Below, piece after piece: positions 22,800-35,165 of a stretch of 64,000 nucleotides of DNA. The stretch is from Parapristionchus giblindavisi (lineage: Eukaryota; Nematoda; Chromadorea; Rhabditida; Diplogasteridae): the NCBI GenBank assembly GCA_943737045.1, contig CALSFV010000288.1, positions 310,001 through 374,000 of the forward strand, read 5' to 3'. The translations under genes were made by a program, and so were the position numbers. How positions within the stretch are numbered: the stretch's first letter is position 1; every line of letters starts with the position of its first letter. The notes beneath the pieces were generated by a model, which ran no database searches, was not told the origin of the DNA, and was given only the letters and a program-made list of their open reading frames with translations.

Positions 22800-23396
22800 T
22801 AATGAGAAGCTGAGTTATTCAGGAAATTGCAGTGTGCTCCAATCTCTCACATTTCTCCAATATTTTGGAAAAGAGAAAAAAGTTCATGTGTGGCCGTATG
22901 CAAGAACCATTTTCCAGGAAAATGTGGCCACTGGGTGTATCACAGAATTATTCAGATACTGTCGAGAATCCCTCGAATTCATGAAGACAACCTCTCTAGA
23001 TAGTCTCGTTCTCTTTGTCTTGTACACTCGCGCGCCATTTTCCTTCAGAGGGGTTACAGGCAGAGAAGCTGGACTGAGAGAACACGCCCACAGTATGACA
23101 GGAAAGAGGATGTAGAATTTTCTTGCCGTATTGAAGATAAAAGAGGTCGCCCCTCTTTCCTCTCTTCACATTGTTAACTTTATCCTTGTTGATGAAGAGT
23201 TACTGAGAAGTCAATTATCGAATTGTGTCTGAAACACCACATTGTATGCTAAAGAAAGGGAAATATATACATTTCTTTGTTCCCACTTTTCTTTCTTTTT
23301 TTGCAGATACCTTAAGTGGCAGTTATTCTCAAACCATTACTACTACTTCTTCGCAGAAATCGTTTAATTTATCTTTTTTATCGTCTAATGGTTTCA

Positions 23397-26300
23397 ATGA
23401 ACTACACACTGGATCGTCTGTATTTCATACCGTAAGGGATTCACTTCTCATATCTTATATTTGTTTGCAGTTTTATGAAGTATTTCTGCTACATCTACGG
23501 TCCATTTGCGCTGTTTTTCGATTGCGTAATCATATGGTTACTGCTCTACCACAGTCCAATGCACGGCAAAACGTTTAAACGGATCTTGCTGCTTGTTCAA
23601 GTAAGTTCGCTGCAAAATAATTGGCGGAACGATATTTTTTTTAGTTCGATTGGCTCATTTTCGACATTAACATCTATGTGTTTAACAATTTCTATACGCT
23701 TACCCCGATGCCGATATTTGTGTGTCATGGAGTTACCGCCAGAATCGAACATGGATGTCATTTATCTATGGTAATGTTTCTTTATTTAGCAGCTAGAAGA
23801 TGTATGTATATATTGCCGCGTTTACCCAAGAAAATGACAGCAAGGGCGATGATACAATTGTGTTTTCTGGTAGTATACATGATATACAGCCACTTTGTCA
23901 AGGCAGTAGCTCTGTATTGCATGCCACATAGGTCATTCTCACTCTACACTCTGCTAACAATGGATTACTGTGTGCAATTCAAGTGTTTATGCGGCTACAG
24001 CAGAGTATACAAGACGGATCTAAAATCAAGTTTACATGGAGGTAGTTTATCTGTTGTGAATTATTCTAAAGAATACTCAATTAATAGAGGCAAATCAGTG
24101 ATTCTGACCATTACTGTTATACTGTATTACAGTAATCTTTATGGAATGGCTGTGTTTATGAAGGATGAACATCCTAAGACGAAGGCTCAAACTTTGAAGG
24201 TTTGCTTGTAAGAGCGTAAACGTGAAGAAAGGGTTGTAAAGCCAAATATTGTATAACAATTCACCCTCCCATTGTATAACAATTCACCCTGTTTCAATTT
24301 AAAAATAATTATTTTAAAAATTGTAACAATACGTTCATCCAACATTAGTTAATTGCCTACACTAATGTGATAGAGGTCCATCGTTTTGGCGATTTCGGAT
24401 GTTTGGGAAATGTGGTGAGAGTAATATACTTCAGGACCTGGATCTATATTGGCTTTCCGATGCGCCGGGAGTGTTGATATTCGGACGCATGGGTGACTTG
24501 AATACATTCATCTACGGTATAAACAACAGTAGATGTGATCATATTAAACTTAATTCTCGATCAGAGATCTACATATTCACCGCGTCCGAATTTTATGGAG
24601 CTCTCGCATTCATAATTATGCTTTTGTCCAACATCTTTGTCTTAAAAAGGTAAACCAGTTTCTTGAAGTTCAACTAAATAAATTATTTAGTTGATACTCT
24701 GAAAATATGTTTTAACACCCCGTCCCCTGAACAATGTGAAGATTTTTGATAAATTCGAAATAAATTTCACCGTAATAGCTCAACCTTAGTGATGTGTTGT
24801 GCAAAATACGTAAAAGCAGTCTCAAAATACTCCCTGGAAGTCTTTACCCGAGAGGTTGAGTTTGAAAAAAAATTATGACGAAAAAAGAAAACATGGATAG
24901 ACTTTGTAATTCATGTTATACTTATGAATGCAGGTCTCACGTAAATGATCATACAAGTAAAATCATTCATGATCCAACATTTCCATGCATGATCAGTCAT
25001 TTTCTGCACTCTTGCATGGAATCTCTGAAAACGTGCATGATTATGCCATTTATTGTTTTTTTCCTATGTCATTCATGAATTCATACGCTAAAGAAGTAAG
25101 TTATAGGGACACTCGAATAATCAGTGAACAGTCAAAAGCCGCGGCTGATAGGGGAGCCAAGATTCTTTACCTACAGGTACCAACTTGTTCCTGTTGTAAA
25201 ACTACGCACGGCAAATTCTCTTACAAATAGTGATGGTGTGTCTTACTGGACTAATACAGTCACGGCAAAATCTCTTATATACAGTGTAGCCTACAAGTCA
25301 TCGAACACTTTTACATTTTTTATAACTTTTGATCCAGGATGGCAATCAAGCCGATCTTTTGAGCCAATGTACAGAATTTATCAAGGGATAAAACCATGAT
25401 GTGTTGGTGTAATTAAATTAGCTCGCTGTTGCATAGCAATAACGCTATCGAAATGCACTTTTTTTTAAAATTTTACATTTTTTTATGAAAAGTCCTGTTC
25501 TTCTGAAACATTGCGAAAGTGGTGACCCCCACCAGGGCTACAAAGATAAACAATCCGGAATGTCTCCGATTCCGATTTCAAGCCGTAGCAGGGTTGCAAC
25601 TTTGACCGCCCAAAATGTATAACAGGGATGTTCGCAAAAAAATATTTTCGGAAAATCGGAAAATCGGAAATTTCCGAAAATATTTTCGGAAAAATCGGAA
25701 AAATCGGAAAATTTTCGGAAAATATTTTTTTAAAGTTGTTATTGTTCTGGAAATACTAAAAAACGATATTATTTAGCAGCAATTTTATTTTGAAACTCAA
25801 AATAGAAAAATATAACGGCATCTTTGGAACTATAAATCCCTATACATATTTCACACTATTTATTTATCACTTGCTGTCACATTTATTCAATGTTTGGTAA
25901 ATTATATTAAATTAAGATAAACTATTGAGTCCGTTTTGGTCCGTGTTGTAGGTATTTATTTTGGAAATGAGTAACTGTTTAATATTATCATGGTCGACAG
26001 AGAGAATGTTCTTAGCAGAACTGAATATCTTGTACCTCGACAGGTACAGGAGAAGAGCAATGATACTTACAGTGTAGGCAACAAGTCTCCGGCCACTTTT
26101 TCATTTTTTTATAACTTTTGATCGAGGAAAGCAATCAAGCTGATATTTTCAGTCAATGTACAGAATTTATTAAGAAATACAAACATGATGCGTTGGTGAT
26201 ATTACATTAGTTCATTATTGCGTAGTGATGACGCAATTTTTTGAAAATTTTTATTTCTTTAGTTAAAAGTCCTGTTCTTCTGAAACATTGTGAGAGTGGA

Positions 26301-29300
26301 AAACCCCACTAGAGCTGCATAGTCAAGCAATCCGGAATGGCTCCGACTCCGATTTCAAGCTGTAGCAGGGTTGCAACTTTGACCCCCATAATTTATAACT
26401 CAGCTTCTAGATGTACTAACGACCCGTTCTAAGTGCTAAATGATGCTAGTTGGGAGTAATGTTTATCCCCACATTACGGTAGTCATAGCTAGTAATTTGC
26501 CCTCAGGGCATAAAATAATTTGTTTATTGGGATGACCGATTTTGAGACCCTACCGTTCAGAGGGCAGGTCTTCTAAAATTATGGTTCCTGTGCACGCAAC
26601 TTTGCAATGTACACAGAGAAAAAATTCCCTAGTAACGTCTCTCTACGGAATTATTCCCTCATGGGTAAGGGAATTATTCCCTCATAGGGGACGAATTCCC
26701 TTATGAGAGCATGTCTGAGGGAATTGACATTCTGACCGGGGGTGGTGACATAGCGAAAAATAAATATTTTTGTTTGATGTGGAATAAAATAGTACACTAC
26801 CAGGTGACCTCAGCCACACATATGAGAAAGTTTGATTTTGTGTCTGAAGGTTACTGTAAGTGAAAATGCTCATTTGGTCGAAAAAATTATTTCGGTTCCC
26901 AAGCATCCGATCGACTCGGGAGTGGTACCAATCGATTCCTCGAGCGAATACAAGCAACTTTTACTCCGATCGCTTTTTAGTCAGGACTACGAAGAATCGA
27001 GATATTACGAAAATAAACTTTTGAACGTTAATTTCTATGCGACGGTTCTCTAGGAGGAAGAAATTAAATTTGCTTAAATCGTTCTACACTTAATTACCTA
27101 CCTTATATTTAAATATGAAGGCAAACAAACCTGGTCAAATTTGGTTACGAAAGCAAAATATGGCAGCAACTCGGTAAAAAAGTCACTTCACGATCCTTAG
27201 TGCGCTTGTCATACTGTAGACACCTGTCTATTTTCACGGCTCTATGACCGGACTCCCCCTATAGGTTTAATTTATTTCGTTTTTACATGTTTTTTTACTT
27301 AAAATTAAAACACACACTAGGGGGAAAACATTTAAAAACGGAATAAATTGAGCAAGAATAAACCAATTAATGGGGCGGGGTATAGAGCCGTGAATAAGAC
27401 AATATGCTCTGGCGTTTGAATCCATGCATGATTCAAGTAAAATTCGTGCAATTAATGATAAGATATAAAAGTAGCATGGAAAATACTCGAATCATGCATG
27501 GGTTATCCGTGATCATGCGTGGATTTTGAGACTCCATGCAAGATCACGGAAAATCTATACACGATCACAAAGAATCCATGTATGATATCGAACCGTGGAT
27601 ATCCCATGTATTATCATGCATTTCATGTCGAATTATGCATGATCATACTCGTATCCGTGATCATTCATGGATTTCAACACCAGAGTGACAAGGCACCAAA
27701 ATAATATCGTGAAGTAGTCTTAGACTGAGTCACGGTCATATTTTGCGTCCAAATACAAACTTGACCTCTTTTGTTGGTCTTCATATTTTAATATAAGGTT
27801 TGGTATTAGATGTAGAACGATTTAAACATATTTACTTTCTTCCTTCTTTAAAAAGGTTCTATAGCAATTGGTGCCCTGTCATATTTTCTTATTCACGGCT
27901 CTATACCCCGCCCCATTAATTGGTTTATTCTTGCTCAATTTATTCCGTTTTTAAATGTTTCCCCCTAGTGTGTGTTTTAATTTTAAGTAAAAAAACATGT
28001 AAAAACGAAATAAATTAAACCTATAGGGGGAGTCCGGGCATAGAGCCGTGAAAATAGACAGGTGTCTACAGTATGACAAGCGCACTAAGGATCGTGAAGT
28101 GACTTTTTTACCGAGTTGCTGCCATATTTTGCTTTCGTAACCAAATTTGACCTGGTTTGTTTGCCTTCATATTTAAAAATAAGGTAGGTAATTAAGACGC
28201 CGGCTCAGTGAGATTCCAGGAAGTGCCGGACATCGACCTCACCGATTTCGCTCAAAATTTTTTTGTGGACACCCCCATGGCCCCCTATCACAAAATGGGT
28301 ATTCATTTGGGCTGGGTCCTTGAAACACAGATGTGGCGGGTTTTCGAAATTTGAAAACTCGATTTTCGCCAAAAAAAAGTGGAGCGACCTAGGTCCAATA
28401 TTAGTGTGGAATAATTACATATATGCCTATGCAACAAAAACTCGCTATTGGACGGTCCGGATATCCGATCGCAAACTGATTTTTTTACCTCCTCAAAACA
28501 TTCTAAATTTAATTAAAATTTTAAAACAAAAAACGGCAGCCCAATTTAATCCTCATTTTATAGAGCAAAAAATTCCGCATCGAATAAGGCAAAAAAATCA
28601 AAAATCGATCGACCCGTGTTTTGAGATAAATGAACCTGAAGATGACCCGAACATATTTTTGTTTTCAAACCCCCTCATGTTTGTACTCATATTGAAGAGC
28701 TCGTCGAGTTGAACATCTTTCATGTTGAACGTTTTGTCTGAAACTCATGTACAAGAGAAATACATCTTTATTCATTCTTTTATTTATTCTCACAGTTTTT
28801 CAGTCAATTTAGAGTAAATCGAAAGCAAAATATTGTTTGTGCACAAAGTGATTACGCCTATATTGTAGAACTCAAAAATCCATACTTAATTAGTTGTTTC
28901 ACGAAAAAAAATTGTTGACCCCTATGCTGAAAAACATGGCCTCTAAAGTGGTCATGAAAAAAAAGTTATCGAAACCTTGCCGTGTTTATACTCATTTTAA
29001 AGAACTCGTCGAGCACATCATTTTTCATGTTGGTCGTATTCTATGAAAGTCGTTTGTTCTCAAGATACAAGCGATAAAAAATATTTGGATCCAATAAATC
29101 TTAATTCATGTACTTCTCTTGTACATGAGTTTCAGACAAAACGTTCAACATAAAAGTTGTTCTACTCGACGAGCTCTTCAATATGAGTACAAACATGAGG
29201 AGGTTTAAAAACAAAAATATTTTCGGGTCATCTTCAGGTTCATTTATCTCAAAACACGGGTCGATCGATTTTTGATTTTTTTGCCTTATTCGATGCGGAA

Positions 29301-32090
29301 TTTTTTGCTCTATAACAAGAGGCTAAAATTGGGCTGCCGTTTTTTTTGTTTTGAAATTTTAATTAAATTTAGAATGTTTTGAGAAGGTAAAAAAATAAGT
29401 TTGCGATCGGATATCCGGACTGTCCAATAGCGAGTTTTTGTTGCATCGGCATATATGTAATTATTCCACACTAATATTGGACCTAGGTCGCTCCACTTTT
29501 TTTTGGCGAAAATCGAGTTTTCAAATTTCGAGAACCCGCCACATCTGTGTTTCAAGGATACAGCCCAAATGAATACCCATTTTGTGATAGGGGGCCATGG
29601 GGGTATCCACAAAAAATTTTGAGCCAAATCGGTGAGGTCGATGTCCGGGGTCAGTGGCTCAACCCTCGAATCTTACTGAGACGGTGTCTTAAGTGTAGAA
29701 CGATTTAAGCAAATTTAATTTCTTCCTCCTAGAGAACCGTCGCATAGAAATTAACGTTCAAAAGTTTATTTTCGTAATATCTCGATTCTTCGTAGTCCTG
29801 ACTAAAAAGCGATCGAAGTAAAAGTTGCTTGTATTCGCTCGAGGAATCGATTGGTACCACTCCCGAGTCGATCGGATGCTTGGGAACCGAAATAATTTTT
29901 TCGACCAAATGAGCATTTTCGCTTACAGTAACCTTCAGACACAAAATCAAACTTTCTCATATGTGTGGCTGAGGTCACCTGGCAGTGTACTATTTTATTC
30001 CACATCAAACAAAAATATTTATTTTTCGCTATGTCACCTCATATGTAAGTTCCCTCAGACAGGCTCTCTTATCTATAAGGGAATAATTCCGTAGAGAGAC
30101 TTTTCTAGGGAATAATTCCCTTATAAACAAGGGATTTTTCTGTGAGTGTATCATATATTAATTTCCCTTATTTTGGTTTGGTTCCGATTCCTTTCAGACC
30201 CGTAGCAAAAGTTATGTTGAGGTCTACTCGGTTTCAGCGATCAAAGATCAAAACCCAAAGATCAAAGATCGAAGTTCAGCAATAGTGTAAAAACTTTTGT
30301 GAACATCTCTAACATGCATAGGTGCTTTGCAAATAAGATATTTCATCAATGGAGGCCCAGGGATGAGATCAGTGAAAGTGAAAGCACAAGAGCGCGCACC
30401 GAGTAGACCTCAGCATAACTTTTGCAGCGGGTCTGAAAGGAATCGGGACTAAAAAAAACGGTAGGGTCTCAAATTCGGTACTCTCAACAAAAAAATTATT
30501 TTTGCCCTGATCACAAATGACGAACTATGACTACCGTAATCTGGGGATAAACATTACTCTCCACTAGCATCATTTTGGCACTTAGAACGGGTCGTTAGCA
30601 CATCTAGAAGCTGAGTTATAAATTTTGGGGGTCAAAGTTGCATCCCTGCTACAGCTTGAAATCAGAGTCGAAGCCATTCCGGATTGTTTGACTGTGCAGC
30701 CCTAGTGGGGTTCTCCACTCTCATAATGTTTCAGAAGAACAGGACTTTTGACTAAAGAAATAAAAATTTTCAAAAAAGTGTAATTCTATTGCGTCATCAC
30801 TACGCAATAATGAACTAATGTAATATCACCAACGCATCATGTTTGTATTTCTTTATAAATTCTGTACATTGACTGAAAATATCAGCTTGATTGCTTTCCT
30901 CGATCAAAAGTTATAAAAAAATGAAAAAGTGGCCGGAGACTTGTTGCCTACACTGTAAGAGAAAATCGAGAGCGAATATGGAAGAAAACACAGCTGATTT
31001 CGTAAAGTAATTCTTTTTTTTCATTGTCTTATTCTTTTTTTAATTGTTTTTCATTCACTCTAACCTAGTTAGTCCGCGAGAACCATGCCAAAAATATTGC
31101 GTTTTCACAAACTTAAGCTGAAACATGATTCAAGGTAAACACCCAACCGAAGACGAAACAAGGAAATAGTCCGATACACTACATCGAAATTTGAGATCAT
31201 CTTAAAAATTTATTCATGTAAAAATTAACTTGATTCTATGAAAACACAATAATTTATTGAGGGTATAAAAATCACTGTTTTATTTGTTGAAGAGACTTTC
31301 TTGTTTTGCATGGTTCAGAAACTGTGCCTGATCTATTTTATATATAAAATAGCGCGCGGCGAAGGTCAGCCGGGTTTGGTGAGAGGCAGCGGAGAGACAA
31401 TCGAGAGGCGGGCGAGATCTAGTCTTTGAGCGACTTTAGTTCTTTAGAGCACAGTGTCATTTTCTTATGCAAGTACAATTTATACGCACAATATCATGAC
31501 TCTCGTTGAGTAACTAGATTATATGGAAAGAACAACTATGAAAAGAAAGAATAGCAACAAAAAAATGCCTCGTTCGGCCATGATAGCCCTTGAATCACCA
31601 GAGTGATTCAGAATGATTCTGGCGATTCTAGATCCAATAACCTTTGATGTAAGATATCTCGCACATGAGAGAACGTATTATAATGGTCGCGTATTGGATG
31701 ACCTATAGCTCATTGTCACGGGTTTCGGGGTTCCTACTAAAGATTTCGGCTGATGGTGATTTATTAAAGTTGCTCGGTTCTCTATTCACATTCGCCTTTC
31801 CTCTTGCTGGATTATTTTTCACCCTTCAGTTCGGCGCTACTGGATCCCCCGTCGTTGATTCGGTCAGTGATATAAATAGAAAATTTCTATCCAATGCAAG
31901 GTGCTTGAAAAACAACAAAACTATTAAGTGATTATGTGTTTAATTTAGTAAAATTCAGACCATTCGAGCAGCAATCGTATTTCTGTTCACTAATACTGGC
32001 ACATCCTACAATGGCTCCTTCCTATCAATGACTCCTAGCTATCGTAGGTATCAAAACAAAATTTTGTCAACCAAAGTTAGTTGCGAATAA
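23397..32090 (+). CDS. Nematode 7TM chemoreceptor, copy D, 6.6-kb intron 8 (324 aa)
   Basis: Model: join(23397..23431, 23471..23600, 23645..23770, 23932..24041, 24088..24199, 24435..24516, 24565..24649, 25107..25176, 31770..31862, 31959..32090). Exon lengths 1-9 equal those of A and E. It starts MNYTLDRLYFIP, with TM1 YGPFALFFDCVIIWLLLYH, TM2 with TPMPIFVCHG, TM4 ending YGMAVFMKDEHP, TM5 after ASEFYGALAF, IL3 DTRIISEQSKAAADRG, TM6 LLGSLFTFAFPLAGL and TM7 FTNTGTSYNGSF. Same Srh/Sri/Str-like assignment as A. Intron 8 is filled by nested foldback elements (25280-30957); in A it is 68 bp. The exon 9 acceptor is weak (TTAAAG). After ...NKILSTK a one-base shift truncates the C-terminus (VSCE*). It could still be expressed, be splicing-impaired, or be a fresh pseudogene. 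Exons 9-10 might derive from a separate copy, although length and phase fit exactly. Confidence 0.65.
25280..25630. mobile_element. Solo foldback arm, diverged
   Basis: It starts TACAGTGTAGCCTACAAGTC and continues in parallel with the left arm of the foldback that begins at 26068 (CCTGTTCTTCTGAAACATTG, GTAGCAGGGTTGCAACTTTG). It lacks a partner arm nearby. Confidence 0.7.
25630..25735. repeat. TCGGAAAA low-complexity repeat
   Basis: Irregular direct and inverted TCGGAAAA/TTTTCCGA phrases next to the solo arm. Confidence 0.8.
27094..28191. mobile_element. Nested foldback 1, TTAA-flanked (1098 bp)
   Basis: TIRs of about 310 bp: TTACCTACCTTATATTTAAA at the left matches the complement of the right end. 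TTAA lies at 27090-27093 and 28192-28195. The spacer (27403-27886) is full of ATGCATGATC-type phrases. It also holds a diverged copy of the element's own right end plus outer-arm sequence (about 27690-27860), so the family has nested here before. Confidence 0.85.
28196..29688. mobile_element. Nested foldback 2, TTAA-flanked (1493 bp)
   Basis: TIRs GACGCCGGCTCAGTGAGATT and GACACCGTCTCAGTAAGATT (right end complemented). The arms are about 570 bp each. TTAA lies at 28192-28195 (shared with nested foldback 1) and 29689-29692. Long open frames in the arms (149 and 105 aa) are mirror images of the same arm and are not supported as genes. Confidence 0.85.
30958..31769. other. Remainder of receptor D intron 8
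   Basis: About 0.8 kb between the foldback and exon 9. It contains a GC-richer patch at about 31350-31420 (GCGCGCGGCGAAGGTC). No gene or repeat recognised. Confidence 0.4.
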
Positions 32091-32099
32091 TATAAGGGC

Positions 32100-33390
32100 C
32101 ATCGCAAACAAGGTTCTCAATGTCCTTAGTAAATCACAAGTGGTAATTCTCACACAGAAGACCACATTGCAGTGCATTTCGAGAAATTTGACAATGCACA
32201 TTCGAAATTCAATTTCGCGTATTTCTCGCTAAATTATGTTAATGGTTTCAATAAAGCTATGTTATGCATGTACAATATGCTATGTTATGATTACTGATCA
32301 CAACCCAAAACTTAGGCATTAGAAAGTTCTGCAGTTCTATGCTAATTGTCTGCCGTCTCCATCTTCTCCTTTAATTCGTTTTGTTATGTTACTTGTTTTC
32401 TGAAAAACGCATAAATAATATTACCATTGCTACATTTCCGGGACATTTGCTGTTACTGATCGATATTATTATGCTATGGTGATTGTGCTATCACAGTACG
32501 ACAAACAGATACTTGAAAAGCATTAATGCTTATACATAGAGCTCAAATATGAGAGTATTTGCCGCAAGTGTAGAATCGAACATGGATGTTGTATGTGTAT
32601 CATTGGTATTTTTTTACTTATTTCACAGTTAGAAGATGCAGACGATAGAAGATGTTTGAAGAGAATAAATGATCAACATTGAACGTGCATTATGAATTTA
32701 TTGTTGTATTTAAAAAAAAAACAACTAAATTTGACAATAGCACAAGATTTTGAAATCTTTGTGTCATGTTATCAAAACGCAGTTGTTAGTTTGTACTAGG
32801 GATCCGCAAATGTACAATCGTGCACAATGGATTTCAAAATGAAAATGAATGTTAAGTCGTGCGCACGATTTTTAAAAATATGATAATTTGATTTAAATTC
32901 GAGCAAACTAGTGCATTCGTCTCATTCTCTTTCGTTTTCGTTGGAGAATCGGTTTAAAAAAAAGAGAAAAAACAACACACAGCGACACCTCACTTATTCC
33001 TATTGAACTATTGAACGAGCGTTAAGTTTTCTGGATGCCGATCGACAGGGATCAATAATAAACTATATCACCCTCTGTTTTGCGGTAAGTACAATCATAA
33101 ACTCAACGGCATTGATTTAAGAGCTGTCCATAACTACTCCGGTTGAAGGAAGATTGTGCTTGGTATTCATTTTATTCTTGTGCTGTTGCATTTTCAGTTG
33201 AGAAACGATCTCGCAAGGAGCAGATTACTGAATATTATTTATTTGTTTATACCATAAATGAAATATTTTAAAAATAAATTACTGACAATGGGGGAGGGGG
33301 GTACGGATTTTAGTCGTGTATTTGCGATTTTGGTTTTAGCTCGGAGGCAGTTTTCAAAGAAATGGGGTTCAGGGACGAAGTCGGGGAACT
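32100..33390. other. Receptor debris and a solo retrotransposon tail
   Basis: 32095-32275 continues the receptor exon 10 sequence out of frame. 32320-32430 ends GAAAAACGCATAAATAATAT, like the 3' end of the non-LTR element at 38.0 kb. 32490-32620 has decayed receptor exon 2/3 traces (AGTACGACAAACAGATACTT, GAATCGAACATGGATG). 32800-32900 contains TAGGGATCCGCAAATG... GTGCGCACGATT, possibly a decayed MITE. No intact gene. Confidence 0.4.
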
Positions 33391-34340
33391 TTAATGCTCA
33401 GGGTGAGAGGGAGATTTGACAACAAGAATTGGTAGATCAACCATTGCGATTTGGTTTTGTGGCTTTTCTCCTTCTTTTGGTGGACATCGATTTCGAGAAC
33501 GGCGCTGGCGGTTCTGTAACAGATAAATAAAAGATTTCAAAATGCTGTTTTGATCAAATATTTGACCACATTTCAAAATTTTATTATAGTTAGAAAAGAG
33601 ATGTTTACTATATTTCTTAACAGTAAACGCGTCGTTCTGGTTTTTATGTGTTCATTTTAGTAAGAATATAGTTGAACACAGAGCTTTTTTTTCTGACAAC
33701 ACGCTAACGTAGACAAAGAAATCGAGAGAGCACTACCAGCGCAGAAATTTTTAAATAAGCTTGGGTGTGCAATTAACTTATTGTTACGATTTTTTTTTAA
33801 ATGAACAAGAAACAAACCTTTTTAGAGCAATATACGATAACGATAAATATGAGGAAAATCAATACGACAGCAGTAATGATTCGTACGTCGATTTCGCTTA
33901 TGAACCAATTCTCATCCTAAATGTAAAGTTTGGAAAATTTGAAAAAATAGTGAATTGGATTTAAGGAACTTTTAGAATTTGTGTAGTTGTCGATGGGTAT
34001 AATGTGGTTGACGGTGTAGTTGGGGCTACGGTAGGTAAGGTAGTTGGTGGTAATAGTGTTGTGGTTGACGTAGTTGTATGCGTGGTGGGAATGACGGTAG
34101 TCTGCGTTACAGTCTCAATTCCCATATCTTCATAGTCGCTTAGTAATTCATCATAGTCGCTGAGTATTTCCAGCGCATTTGCTCCCTACAATAAGCGAAC
34201 TAGAGTAATTACGCAAAAACATTGATCAAAACCTGTTTCAATATTTTCTTCGACTTGCTTCCGATCTTGCTAAAAGCGCTGCTTCCGATCTTGCTTTGAA
34301 TCTTGTTTCCGATCTTCTGTAGACTCTCCGGCCATCCCAT
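33391..34340 (-). CDS. Single-TM Thr/Pro-rich protein with MGW N-terminus, member 1 (181 aa)
   Basis: Model: complement(join(33391..33513, 33818..33916, 33970..34185, 34233..34340)), all GT-AG and phase 0. Residues 1-36 form a basic amphipathic stretch (MGWPESLQKIGNKIQSKIGS) with Lys repeats; M-G-x-x-x-S would fit an N-myristoylation signal. Residues 37-108 begin acidic (DYDELLSDYEDMG) and become Thr/Pro-rich (TTHTTTSTTTLLPPTTLPTV), mucin-like. Residues 109-141 hold one TM (ITAVVLIFLIFIVIVY) ending CSKK. Residues 142-181 are a basic tail (NRQRRSRNRCPPKEGEKP) ending PSHPEH. There is no N-terminal signal peptide, so topology is uncertain. Paralogues lie at 46494-47653 and 49325-51389. Not recognised as any named family. 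Confidence 0.7.
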
Positions 34341-34499
34341 AGCGTAGAGAACGGTGGTCAATTTAGTGAAAAGGAAATAATGGCTGATGGTCTCTCTGAT
34401 TATCATATATACCATGACTATGTTTGTACGGTGATTGATATTGAGTGAGAGAGTAATGTGATAGAAGAATGATTCATCTACACCGATCTTACTATTAAG

Positions 34500-34566
34500 G
34501 CCCTCCGGACGTAGCGCGATCGCTTTGCATGCGAGAAGTCTGGGATTTGATTCCCCATAGAGGTTC
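34500..34566 (+). pseudogene. tRNA-Ala pseudogene
   Basis: GCGATCGCTTTGCATGCGAG and AGTCTGGGATTTGATTCCCC match the middle and T arm of the tRNA-Ala at 55453. The 5' half is deleted or mutated and the acceptor end reads ATAGAGG. No cloverleaf can form. Confidence 0.75.
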
Positions 34567-34935
34567 ACTGTCTAGAACCTATGGTCGAAAAAGTGTTCCT
34601 CTAATTAGTATTGCGTACATTTGCATGATTTGTAAGTTCATTATTTGTTCTTTCAATACCTCCATGGCATTGTGATATTTCTTAATTCCGTTGATCAAGT
34701 ATATATTCAGTATGAAATGTTTAGAAAAAAATGTCAATGTCATAAAAATTAAAATTGATTACAGGCCAGTCAGTTCACAAGGGAGAGCAATAATAAAGTG
34801 TGAAAAAGGAAAATAATTAAATCGAGCATTGTATTACATCTTTTGGATTCTCAAATTGTTGTTATCGAAATGCAAGTCGATGCGTTAAATTAAAACTTTG
34901 TGCACGATTACGCTTTTTTTCTCTGTGTTTGTAGA

Positions 34936-35165
34936 TTCGAGAGAGGCCCGTGGCTCGCGTAGCCGCAAGCGCGCCGCACGAGTTCGATCCCCGATTGCCA
35001 TTTTCTATGCATTTATCGTTCAAATTCGAAAATTCGCGCCTTTTCTTGTTTCAGCAATTAAAATTGCACCTAGGATTACTGTATTCTGGGGAATCCATAG
35101 TTTTAGAGATTTTCTTTTGTGTTCAGTGAGATGTAATCCACAGTTCTGTCAGGTCATGTTAGACA
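34936..35165 (+). mobile_element. SINE-like repeat, copy 1
   Basis: Head GAGGCCCGTGGCTCGCGTAG with a B-box-like GAGTTCGATCCC, then a body containing GGATTACTGTATTCTGGGGA and TGTGTTCAGTGAGATGTAAT. The copy at 63183-63410 shares the same order of blocks, and 51850-51990 shares head and mid-body. A tRNA-derived head plus dispersed copies suggests a SINE. Confidence 0.55.

Larger units (their letters stand above)
20131..23135. repeat. Tandem unit 3 (3005 bp)
   Basis: It carries the same 425-bp insertion as unit 2 at the same place (20678-21102), so the second duplication came after the insertion. Scattered single-base differences from unit 2, plus one strongly diverged block inside the MITE at 22571-22799. 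It ends 261 bp before the start codon of receptor D. Confidence 0.95.
26068..30957. mobile_element. Outer foldback element, 4.9 kb including two nested elements
   Basis: Arms of about 1.0-1.3 kb (26068-27093 and 29689-30957) are inverted copies. The ends are TACAGTGTAGGCAACAAGTC on both sides with TA at the borders, as in Tc1/mariner-type elements. Joining the arms would give a palindrome centred on CACTTAAGTG. The centre is occupied by elements at 27094-28191 and 28196-29688. The inner arms hold repeated GGGAATTATTCCC phrases. No transposase. Confidence 0.85.

Noticed and set aside
28263..28712. 149-aa open frame in nested foldback 2
   Set aside because: It lies in one TIR arm, the other arm gives a mirrored 105-aa frame, and no domain or splice context is visible.
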